NCBI GenBank assembly: GCA_013365365.1
Contig: JABVXU010000057.1
Span: 62,001-126,000 of the forward strand
Source: Cruorifilaria tuberocauda
Taxonomy: Eukaryota > Nematoda > Chromadorea > Rhabditida > Onchocercidae
Reading direction: 5' to 3'
Length of the DNA: 64,000 nucleotides
Shown here: positions 41,501-51,103 of the stretch, one piece after another
Position numbering within the stretch: the stretch's first letter is position 1
Layout: each line of letters starts with the position of its first letter
Notes under the pieces: model-generated
The model's database searches: none
Told to the model about the DNA's origin: nothing
Seen by the model: the letters and a program-made list of their open reading frames with translations, nothing else
Position numbers and translations under genes: made by a program

Positions 41501-44141
41501 TTTAAAATTTCTGATTTTATAAACAGAAAAATGAAATTGCAAATTTTAATTTAGGATAATGGAACACAAGGTAGACAACCGGAAACTCTTGAAGCTTCAC
41601 CAACAGTATTAATAACTGTTCCTGCTATTGATAGAAATCGTCCTAAGGTGTTTCCAGAAACTTCTGAATTCCCACCAGTATCATCAACACAGTCTATCGA
41701 AGATATTAGACTTATACAGAAAGTAAAACCGGAAGAAATTGATTTTAACAAAGATGATCAAATAATCAATTTCTTTCAACCTGATAATGATTTTACTGAT
41801 AACAAACTTGAATCGGACAAGAAACATGAACCTTCTGAGGTAGCTCTTTATCCAATTTGTATAAAAATTACAACTTATCAATTAATTTATTTTTGATGGT
41901 ATTAATTGAATCAAAACTATAAAATCATCACTTCTGCAGAAGCCTTCAATATCAACAGGTTCATCGGTGAAAAGCTTTACTCGAGAAGATGAAAAAGCTT
42001 ATATGACATTGAGTACCACTGGCAAACCACTCTTCATTTTTACCACAGTACCAAAGGTATCGTAATATAACATTTTCCTTGAACAATTAGATTCATTCCT
42101 TATTTTTCCTTAAACAATTAGACTCAAAAACCTTTACTATACCAATTTTTTTTCTTATTCAGTTAAAATTTCTTTAAAATAAAAATTAAAACTGAAATAT
42201 TTAGAAACGACTAATGCCAACAAAACCAAAACTAGTATCGGTGCATGGTACAGCTTCAACAACACCGCATGGTCCATACGATGTTCGAAATGAAGTGAAA
42301 ATTGAAGCATCTAGCAGCAGTTAGTTCTCATCTAGCATTCTTAATATTGTTTACAAATAATAGCATGATAATCGTAAATTCTTATTGTTTTACCAATAAT
42401 TAATTGTTTAGATCTTGCCGTTATTATTCCAACAGCAATTATTGCAGTATGGCTATTATTACTTGCAATTATAGCATTATTTTGCTGCTGTCGAAGAAAG
42501 TAAGTCTTTTTTTGTTGCACTTATCGAAAAATAAGTAACAAGTGATGATAATTAAAGTTAAAAATGAAATTTAGAAAGTTAGTCAAAAGTTGAAATTAAA
42601 ATTTAAAGCATTGTTGGTGGTTGGTTGCAATTATAGGCGAGCGGAACGTCACTTCAGGAATATCTACTTTCCCAATCATCAACAGATTCATCCTATTACA
42701 ACAACGTTTGCGATGCGAAAAGATTCAAAACATTTCGATGGCTCTTATGATGATCATGCAGAAAAAGCATCACGACTTAGCTCTGAGCTTAGTTCATACA
42801 ATCAGGTTTACTCTGAAAGTTTTTATGTTTTTCAAAAAAGTTTTTTGGAAATTTTCAATTCTATTTTTAAAATTATTCTCATATATTAATTATTAATTTC
42901 GTTTTTAGAACGGTCGTGTATCATTATACGGTTCCTATTGGAACCTAGCTGGTAATGCTTCTAGTAGTTTAACAAATGGTTTACCTGCTGGTAGTAGGCA
43001 AAGTCCATTTTCACAATATAGCGCACAACAGGTATTTTCATTAAATTAATATTAGTTAAAATTAAGCTACTATAATCATTCCTTTCTTTAATTTAAGTAA
43101 TTAACAAATATATTAGAAATATTACTGCATCAAGCAAACTGAAAATACTACTGTATCAAACATACTAGAAATACTACTGTATCAAGCATACTAGAAATAC
43201 TACTGTATCAAACATAGAAATTTCTGTATTTAGAAATATTACTGTATCAAGCATACTGAAAATACTACTGTATCAAACATACTAGAAATATTACAGTATC
43301 AAACAGAAATTACTGCACCATGTTAGAAATATTACTGTATCAAGCATACTGAAAATACTACTGTATCAAACATACTAGAAATATTACAGTACCAAACAGA
43401 AATTACTGTATTATGTTAGAAATATTACCGTATCAGAAAGTATAAGTATTACTGTATAACATTTCAGCGATATATTTATGGTTCTCGATACTGATTAATT
43501 ATGGATATAAATTAGAGAGTGCCATTGCAGTCAAGTACTTACTCTAGCACATTTGACTTTCAACAAAGTCTACGATATGATTAAGCGTTATTAACTTAAC
43601 CTAACGCATATTATGGCAGTGCAGTAAGTTCAATATTGCTCAAAATCTCTCTTCAATCCTCTCGACAAGCTCAGCATTACAGAATATTATATGTGAAAAT
43701 GCATCGTTAAAAGTTTCTAATTTTTTTCTCATTTTATCCTATAAAAGTTGTTAACATATTGCAATGGCTATTTGGTTTTATTTTCCGGAAATCAGGGCAT
43801 TAATTCCGGAACAACTGATTGTTGCATGATTGTAAGTAAGTGATTAGATTTTCTCATCTTATATGAAAAATTCTTCCTCACTGTATAATTCCAATTTCCG
43901 TATTATGCTTTTGTATTTTATAACTGTATGTTCTCTTTTTTTTTACGATCGATAAGAAATATATCTGAATGTCACCTGAATGCTTGTTAATTTTTAAGTT
44001 TAAAAGTTTAATAGTTAATTATTTTAATAATCAGATAAAGAGCTTTGCTGTGAAAAGTTGCTTAATTAGGTGTAAATATTTAAATAGTTAACGAGTTGTT
44101 TTTTTTTTTTTTTTTAGGATTTCAATACATATTTCATTTAG
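30310..44141 (+). CDS. dex-1: Transmembrane nidogen/EGF protein, DEX-1-like
   Basis: Cell-surface/matrix protein; C. elegans DEX-1 anchors dendrite tips and shapes epithelia. Exons: 30310-30543, 35364-35510, 35703-35850, 36271-36401, 36561-36656, 36984-37164, 37255-37392, 37967-38110, 38797-39038, 39736-39886, 40109-40227, 40334-40447, 40602-40830, 40942-41173, 41256-41406, 41555-41839, 41940-42056, 42205-42319, 42412-42499, 42637-42805, 42909-43031, 43796-43831, 44118-44141; every junction is in phase, 1137 residues. Signal peptide 1-36 (LTFLSLLFLILLCLIP). NIDO domain ~80-300 ending in a WTQGAE/GEWMF region; Cys-rich segment ~313-358; EGF ~360-406; calcium-binding EGF DIDECLKPGVC from ~407; second NIDO ~450-690; acidic Ser/Thr/Pro stalk ~690-990; TM helix near 994-1015 (IIAVWLLLLAIIALFCCC); tail ~120 residues. 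The end is ambiguous: reading through the strong donor at 43832 gives a stop at 43843 instead. The acceptor of exon 8 could also be a few bases further on. Confidence 0.9.
31057..31168. repeat. ~44-bp tandem repeat, 2-3 copies
   Basis: Units of ACTGTAGTGATAAAGACTCT followed by TTTTACAAAAGTGAGGGAAT. The third is shortened. Confidence 0.88.
32524..32552. repeat. (ATT)n microsatellite
   Basis: Pure ATT run; on the minus strand it encodes an Ile string inside an otherwise unsupported reading frame. Confidence 0.93.
33969..34118. repeat. 29-bp minisatellite carrying TGACGT cores, five copies
   Basis: Copies start at 33969, 33998, 34027, 34056 and 34085. Each begins GATCAGGCAATCAGGAGTGA or nearly so and continues CGTGAAAGA. 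Every copy carries TGACGTGA or TGACGTAA, the half-site of bZIP (CREB/ATF-type) factors. It lies in intron 1 of the dex-1-like gene, about 1.3 kb before exon 2. Confidence 0.93.
38212..38250. repeat. Overlapping inverted repeats, near-perfect 28-bp palindrome
   Basis: ATCAGTGTTATCA at 38223-38235 and TGATAACACTGAT at 38238-38250 are exact reverse complements with a 2-base spacer. The left arm also pairs with AACACTGAT at 38212-38220, so the same word occurs three times in alternating orientation. It sits in the intron between the two EGF exons of the dex-1-like gene. Confidence 0.92.
43105..43460. repeat. ~28-bp intronic minisatellite with higher-order pattern
   Basis: More than ten units of AGAAATACTACTGTATCAAA followed by CATACT, with alternating versions (AGCATACTGAAAATACTACT; AACAGAAATTACTG). 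It occupies the intron before the penultimate coding exon of the dex-1-like gene. Confidence 0.9.
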
Positions 44142-45538
44142 TTATCAGTAAATTTTATTTAAGTATGTTGATAACTTTGCTATATTTTATTTAATGATAA
44201 CACTGATATGTACTAATCTTATCTTATCATTTAAAAGACATATTAAAAAATTTTTGAAATAGTTTTTTTTCTTCTTAAAAATTTTTTTTTTCTGATTATT
44301 TGTATTAAGCTGATTGGATGAAAAATGCATGATATAATAGCTAAGCTATCAGTTTAAGTTAGTAAAGCAGATAGGAATTAAGTAATTATATTGTTAATGA
44401 TAACTTCTTCTCGATGATTATTATTCAAATTAACTTTCTTCTTATTAATTTAATACTGCTTGCTATTTCATGATGTTTTAAAGTTATCACAGACAATTTA
44501 ATCAGTGATTGCGTAAACGAAACGGTTAAACGATTATAATTTTTCATTGTTATTTCACTTCACAAAGGTTAATGTTAATCGTATTCGATTGATTATATCG
44601 GAAAAGTTATCTTTGTGATAAGAAATTATAGTGTTAATGATAGGTAGTAAATAATACAGTAAGAAATCAAATCAAAAGAAAATTAATTGTTTACAAATAA
44701 ATCAAGAAAAATGAACGGATCGGTTTATAACCAATAAAATTAATAATTTATTTTTCTCTAATAAATTAAAAATTTCATATATACATATTCATCTGATCAT
44801 TTATCAATTATCTTAATTCAGAATTTATTATTTGAATCATATAAGAGAATGAAACCTTTCCATGTATTACTTTCAAGTTTTCAATCTAAAACTTTTAAAC
44901 TAAACTTATCATAACTTATTATAATACGAATTTATTTGTTGAGTTAGAAGTGATAGTTATTGTATAAGAAAGCGAAATCCTGGAGATTAGCAAAATAAAT
45001 TATAAAAAAGTTGGAAAAAATCTTGGAGAAATTTATGATAAATAATAGACAGTTAGGATATTGTCTGTTTTCATCCTATCTTCTAATTAATTTAATTAAA
45101 CAATAAACAACAAAAGAGCAAAAAGCCATTTCTTGCAAAGTTTTAGATTAACTGATAAATAAGAAAAATTTTTCAACTGATTGAAAAATAGTAATTATTG
45201 ATTGGAACGATGATTATTTACGGATAGTGAAAAATAATCAATTATGCAAACATATCCTTTCATATTTTTTGATATCTTCTAGAATTTTAACATTTCGATT
45301 ATCAATGAACTTTCAAAGTATAATGATTCAAACATGAAGCATGATGCTTTGAAAGTTGATCAGATTGATATCAGTTGATAATTGATCAGCGAAATGAATT
45401 TAGCTTTACACCTTCAGATGAATTTTGATACAATAAGCAATGATGAATCATCATACTTACAACTATTACATATTTAACTGTCCAAATATTGTAAGCTCAT
45501 AACAGCTTCCGGAAAAAAAATGTTTGAAATATTTTTGA

Positions 45539-45970
45539 TCAACACATATTATCGATGAACCTACAAAGTGTCATGATTCAGACCTGAATCATGATCCTTC
45601 GAAAGTTGATCAGTTGTTATCAATTGATTATGATGATGATCATGATTCAGACCTGAAGCATGATCCTTCGAAAGTTGATCAGTTGATATCAATTGATTAT
45701 GATGATGATCATGATTCAGACCTGAAGCATGATCCTTCGAAAGTTGATCGCTTAATATCAGTTGATAAATTTCCGATTGATCGATATTCTAAATCTATCA
45801 CGAAAATGTGGAACATGAAAAAAAACTATCACAAATGTAAGGATAATAAAATTGATTGTTTGCCAAGAAAATGTTTTCATCATATCTTTAAACCTATAAA
45901 AACTTGTTATTGTTTTAATCAAATGCGTGAAAGTTTTTCAAGAAAAGAATATTTCAATAATATCGATTGA
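45539..45970 (+). CDS. Doubtful open frame with 23-residue Asp/His repeats and Cys-rich tail
   Basis: Open frame between stop codons, with no ATG before the repeats; it would need an upstream exon, and I see no convincing acceptor. Residues 1-70 contain three 23-residue repeats of the form HDSDLKHDPSKVDQLISIDY followed by DDD, encoded by a 69-bp tandem repeat. The last ~55 residues are non-repetitive and carry five cysteines (KCKDNKIDC, RKCFHH, TCYCFN) before a TGA. A diverged fourth repeat lies outside the frame near 45321. It may be the final exon of a small Cys-rich protein, or a chance frame over a repeat whose unit length is a multiple of three. No family recognised. Confidence 0.25.
   Translation, partial: STHIIDEPTKCHDSDLNHDPSKVDQLLSIDYDDDHDSDLKHDPSKVDQLISIDYDDDHDSDLKHDPSKVDRLISVDKFPIDRYSKSITKMWNMKKNYHKCKDNKIDCLPRKCFHHIFKPIKTCYCFNQMRESFSRKEYFNNID
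45572..45765. repeat. 69-bp tandem repeat with palindromic core
   Basis: Copies begin at 45572, 45641 and 45710, with an older diverged copy near 45321. The first copy holds a perfect inverted repeat, CATGATTCAG (45572-45581) and CTGAATCATG (45584-45593), spaced by AC. In the later copies one base of the right arm differs. Confidence 0.9.
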
Positions 45971-46459
45971 GATCAAGTGATGATTGATAATGATCAATAA
46001 TGAATCGATTGATATTAAATTTGATATTGAAATTGAATTTTCTTCCGAGGTTAAATGATAATAAGCTTGCTTATCTCATTTTTGTTCATTTGAAATTTCA
46101 TTTCTTTAAATTATTTTAATTTTCACTTGTATTCCACCTATCTACTTTACTTTTAATTTACCATAAACTATATCGAATTCTATTTGTTGTAGTATTTCTG
46201 CCAGAAAGCAAACCACAACGATACGTCCGTAAGTGTCACTTACGTAGCGGAAATAATCTGATAATTAATTACGAATTAAAATTTGAGGAAGAAACGGCTT
46301 ATCAACGAACGGAGCGAAAAAAACAGTTTCATTCATTGTGAAATTGAATATATTAAATGTCGGAGTAAGCCGAAAGATGTTAAATTGCGCCATGATAATT
46401 ACTGTAAACAAAAAGTACAAAGTATCAAATGGCACGGCATAATTTGACAACGTGACATC

Positions 46460-46551
46460 AACTGCTAAAATGCTTATTATTTTAGCGGTTCACGTTTAAA
46501 CGTCATTCACGCAAAAGACCACGTAGCAGTTGACGTGCTATTTTAGCAGTT
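46460..46551. repeat. Inverted-repeat cluster around TAGC(A/G)GTT words
   Basis: AACTGCTAAAAT at 46460-46471 is inverted as ATTTTAGCGGTT at 46479-46490 (one mismatch) and exactly inverted as ATTTTAGCAGTT at 46540-46551. ACGTAGCAGTTGACGTGC lies between. This resembles a small hairpin element or MITE end, but no target-site duplication or second full copy was identified. Confidence 0.6.
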
Positions 46552-47052
46552 CAAACAGTTATCAATACCTGATAATTGATTTAAATAGTATTTCTCTCTG
46601 TTATTGATAAAGGAAAAAAATTATCTCAGTGATAAATTTACTTAGATATATTCTGATAATTGTTTTGTTATGCAAAATTACTCTTCAATCAATCAATAAA
46701 ACTTCTTGAACAGAATTTGTCTCTGTTATATAAGGTACAAGGAAAAAAAAAATCTTCCCTATACTTATTAGCTAACTTAGCCAAGTTACAATAGAACGAA
46801 TTAAGCATAATGAATTCCTAAAAACATGCATGTAGTCGAACGTATCGTATCGTTACGTGAAAATTTGATTCTCGGCGATTTATGATTTTTAATCAAAAGA
46901 ATATCATTTATCGATTGATTTGAAATTTTACCCTCTTTAACATCTATGATATTGTTATTGCGAGAAAAGAGTATAATAAATTCAAAGTTTATTTCTTCAT
47001 TTCTAAAAAATATTTATTAAGAATAATTAATCATTCAATTGACAATCTGACA

Positions 47053-47148
47053 AATTTATGATCCTATTTCACCTCTCAGAGGTTAATTTATGATCCTATT
47101 TCACCTCTCAGAGGTTAATTTGTGATCCTATTTCACCTCTCAGAGGTT
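47053..47148. repeat. 32-bp tandem repeat, three copies
   Basis: Units start at 47053, 47085 and 47117: AATTTATGATCCTATTTCAC followed by CTCTCAGAGGTT. The CCTCT-C-AGAGG core can form a small hairpin. The third copy has one substitution. Confidence 0.93.
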
Positions 47149-47212
47149 ATTGAGGTATGATTGATTATGCAGCATGCCATGCTTGTAGTAAATTTTATGA
47201 CTCTTTAAAGAT

Positions 47213-47330
47213 AAACAACAATGCATTACAGTATTGTTTAGCTGTAACTGTAAACAAAATCATTCTACAAAACAAATAACAATGCATTACAGTATTGTTT
47301 AACTGTAATTGTAAACAAAATCATTCTACG
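47213..47330. repeat. ~60-bp direct repeat, two copies
   Basis: Both copies contain AACAATGCATTACAGTATTG and TAAACAAAATCATTCTAC, nearly identical. Confidence 0.9.
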
Positions 47331-48739
47331 CCCTTTTTTAATTTCTTAAAATTGAATTTAACTTTATAAGAACTTTAAATCGATGGGAAACTTTGTGAAA
47401 AGGAGGAGCTAATTTTTCAACAGTATGATATATCTGATAAATTGATAAGATTCCAAGGAATGATTATCACTGAGCAGAAATATCTGAAAGAGAACAGAGT
47501 AGAGAATTTTATTTTCATAGTGATTGCAATGAAATTTATGAATATTTCAGCTTATTTCTTCAATCGAAGTTTTAATAAACTTTAAGTTGTTGCTGATGAG
47601 TAATGAGTAAAGATAGCTAGTAAAAAGTAAAGCTGATTATTGATTTACTTTAGCAGCGTTTATGCAATCATATGAGTTATTCATGAAGTGATCTATATGT
47701 GATTGAGTTGATAAAGTGAAGTACTTCCAGAAGTTATGGAACAGTAAAGCATTGCCAGATGCTACTATTAGCTGAAACTGAATTGGAATTGTAGAAGCAA
47801 TAAGTTTAATTCAAAGTAATTCCAACTTTTCAACTTTTATTGTCTAATATTGAAATGAGTTATGATAAATGAGAAAAGAGTATCTCCCGATATATCTTGA
47901 TTACTTTTCTATGGATGTCAGTGCGATCGGATGTTCCTTAATTACATGAAAGGCGATGTGATTAAGCACTTGACACTTCCACTCGTTAATCTCATAATGA
48001 CAAGATGAGGTCACTGTTTATCATTTCTCAAAGGAAAGTAATTAAGCTTAGGTATGTGCCGTTAATTAAGCTCCGTGAGAAAGTAACGATTTGAAACTTT
48101 TCTTCAAAACATTTCATAATTGCTCGTCGTATGGATGAGAAAATCAACTTGAAAGTCTCTTCTCACAATTTCTGTAACTTACTAAAATGGTAATTAAGAG
48201 GAATAAAAATGGACGAGAGATGAAAATTAGGTCACCAGAGATAACCGTAATTTTAACATCTGATTACTTTTCATAATCCAGTAATTTTCAAGAGTTGTAG
48301 TGAGAAGGTTTAAAACTCTCACAAAGAGAGATTTCATATAATATTGTTTACTGCAGTAAAAGAATATTTTTCCTACAAGTAAAAGTTAAACGAATATTTT
48401 TCCTAACTAATAGTAAAAGTTTTTTTTTCATGATCCGAAGAAGTTCGCAATTGAAAATATATTAATGGACACAATTTACTGTTAAATTCAAAGAGAGAGA
48501 GAGAGAAAAGGAATGCTAAGAACTTATTTGTTGACTGTGAATTATTATCACTAATTAAAGTTATTAATCATTTCAATAAATACTTAGATTTAATTGATTA
48601 ATAAATTAATTTAAATGAAAATATTCAGCATTGCATTAATAAAGATTATCAGGTAAAAATCAAATATATGGCTTATTAACTAACAATCTAAATTGTAAAC
48701 TGTAATTGAAACTGTAATTGATTGTTGTAAACTATAATT

Positions 48740-48989
48740 GAAAATGTTCACAAAATAAAAAAAAGGAATGTTTTGAATTAAAATTTTTGAAATGGTTATT
48801 TATTTTCTTTGTGGATTAATTAACAAACACACAAACATGCACACCTTATCGGAATTACTGCCCTTCTCAAGCGTTGTAAATCATAAAGGACGACATTATC
48901 TTGTCAAATGATTGACACTTCTGACTAATATTTCGTAATTGTTTTCCACTAGATTATGAAACAAATACTCTATCGGTTACCTTTGATCC

Positions 48990-49028
<39 letters not shown>

Positions 49029-49232
49029 AGAAAGAATGGCATATCTCAGAGTCGTTGAAACCTCAACACTCTTGTAAAAGTACTTTATTTCATCAACTTC
49101 ATTTTTCTGTATGAAACAAAATGACTGATTGCATGAATTCCTTATCATAATCGAAATTAAACAGTGTTATCATCAAATTTCTTATATATCATTTCAAAAC
49201 AACAATTGCACTGCTAAATTCAAATTTTAGTT
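48740..49232. repeat. Non-coding duplicated block, copy 1
   Basis: Colinear with 55665-56112. Shared landmarks in the same order include GAAATGGT(T/C)ATTT, GGA(T/C)TAATTAACA, ATTAACACTTCTG / ATTGACACTTCTG, ATCGGTTACC, a GA tract, TATCTCAGA, GTAAAAGTACTTTA, AACAACAATTG and TTCAAATTTTA. It lies 1.9 kb upstream of the Ser-rich gene. Confidence 0.85.
48991..49024. repeat. (GA)n microsatellite inside duplicated block copy 1
   Basis: GA run; the corresponding position in copy 2 (near 55904) has only four or so GA units, so the tract expanded after duplication or shrank in the other copy. Confidence 0.93.
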
Positions 49233-49866
49233 GGATTCTGCGATTAGAATTTCAGGTTTCCTAATTCCTGATTATAGAGAAAGTGGAATTATTTTAATAT
49301 TGATTTTATGAATTACTTCTATTATAAGATTAATTTATTCACCTTTATTTAAAATACTCAAAGGCTAAATTCAAAAGAATATTCTAGGAAATAAACTTCA
49401 ATTTCAGATATTTTCAATCAAATTTATCTGTCAAATTGCATTGTCTTGTTACTTTTTCAATGAAAGCATTTCATGTTATTACCAAAGTTGAAAAGTTTTA
49501 ACATTTCTTGGGGTTAAAGGTCTCAAAGGTAGTTAGAAAGAGTAATTGAATGAATATTTTTCCAACATAAAATTAGCACTATTGATATCCTTATAGGTCA
49601 TTAAGATTTAAAAATTTTTTATCAACAAAAAAATTGAAATTTGAATATTTCCGAATAATTGTACCGGAATAACCGGAATTTTAATTCATGCAGCAGTTCA
49701 AATTCAAATTTTGGTTTGCAGATATATTTATAATTAATTAGATAATTTACACACAAGTTCATATTGCACACTGTACATCATTTGGGGCGTGTGACATCAT
49801 GCTTTTCTCACTTCCATTGACCTTTCGGAATTGCTTGAGTGGGAAGAGTTTTGAGTTATCAGTTGC

Positions 49867-49875
49867 TATATAAGG
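49867..49875 (+). promoter_or_regulatory. TATA-box-like promoter element
   Basis: TATATAAGG preceded by GTTGC and followed about 30 nt downstream by ACGATTGCAGACATC, a GC-richer segment. The region from 49780 to 49930 is less AT-rich than its surroundings. It could drive the Ser-rich gene through a long 5' non-coding region; this is inferred from position only. Confidence 0.35.
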
Positions 49876-51103
49876 TGACCTCTAGTGAGAACGATTGCAG
49901 ACATCAAATTCTCTTTTCGAAGCTAAACTTCTCATCGAAAAGACTTACTAGTTAAGTATGTGGAAAGATTCATTACTTGGCTAATTTTACTTAAGTTGGC
50001 GGAAAGATTTGTTACTTTGTTACTTGTATATTTCAATAACTATTTTCACTTACTTTTTGTGTTTTATAATTACTTCTTCTAATCAAACGGTAGTGAAGTG
50101 GAAGGTAAAGTAAAATTATTATCGATCGGATGACAAATTTCTATTTTAACTTACTTTAGCCAATCAAATTAGCATCTTCATAATAACATAGTGAGGGGAT
50201 AGCATACGGTAAGAATGAATCAAACTGAAAGAGTAAATTTTTGTTGCTATATTTTAACTATTAACTTTATCATATCAGATTAACAATTCTAATGAAAAAA
50301 GTTTCTTATCAAAGACCACAAGAAGCTAACATTGAAATTAAGCTTCTTCATAAAGAATAACTTTTGTAGAAGTTACTCAGAGTTACTCTTCTTCTCTCTT
50401 GTTACGATAAGAACCTTTTGGAATGAATTAAATTATTTGTTCGTTTTTCCTTTGAAAGAGTTACTTCTGATATCAGAAGTGTTGGGATGATAATTCGCTG
50501 ATAATTAAACTTCTTTACTGATTAAATTAGGATTTATCTCTTGAGATAATTAGTTTATCAGTGACTGAGTCCTTCTTCATGAATCTAATTGCTCGTATAG
50601 ATTAAGTCTACAATTCCTATATTGGATATTTCAGTATACAATTACTGATATCCACAATTAGTAATTTCTAAACAACTATGTAAAGTGGAGGGGAAAAAGA
50701 GAAAGAGAGTGTGATTAAAGATAAATGAATTGATAGAGAAATTTGAACTCTAAACATGAACTCTTCTCAACTTGTACTATTCAGTAGCTTTACTTAACCT
50801 CTTACTTAATCTATTCCATTCTCGTGACAAAGTAACAAACTTTAAATGTGAAAACGTGTTTTCATCTTTTTCAATTTCATATATTTAATTTCCTTCAAAT
50901 TCAAATATTCAGATAACTTATTGTTCCTTGGCCTATTTAGTAAATTATGTCTTAAATTTTATATATTTGTATATATGATTTTAAATTTTATATATTGTAA
51001 TATCTTTGGGAGACATTATTAGGATTGCAGTTATTTTGTAAATTGATTTGAAAAAATGAAAATTTTCAATGTTGTTAATAAATGTCATTTTAGTTTGTAA
51101 AAC

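Larger units (their letters stand above)
44142..51103. other. Intergenic region before the Ser-rich gene
   Basis: About 7 kb of AT-rich DNA. It contains the doubtful Asp/His-repeat frame at 45539-45970, an inverted-repeat cluster at 46460-46551, tandem repeats at 47053 and 47213, the first copy of a duplicated ~450-bp block at 48740-49232, a GA tract at 48991, and a TATA-like promoter at 49867. From 49930 to 51100 I see only AT-rich DNA that may be 5' non-coding sequence of the Ser-rich gene. Confidence 0.55.

Noticed and set aside
46265..46450. Minus-strand 61-residue hydrophobic frame
   Set aside because: No splice partners, no recognisable motif, and overlaps only AT-rich DNA; composition is what chance frames give here.
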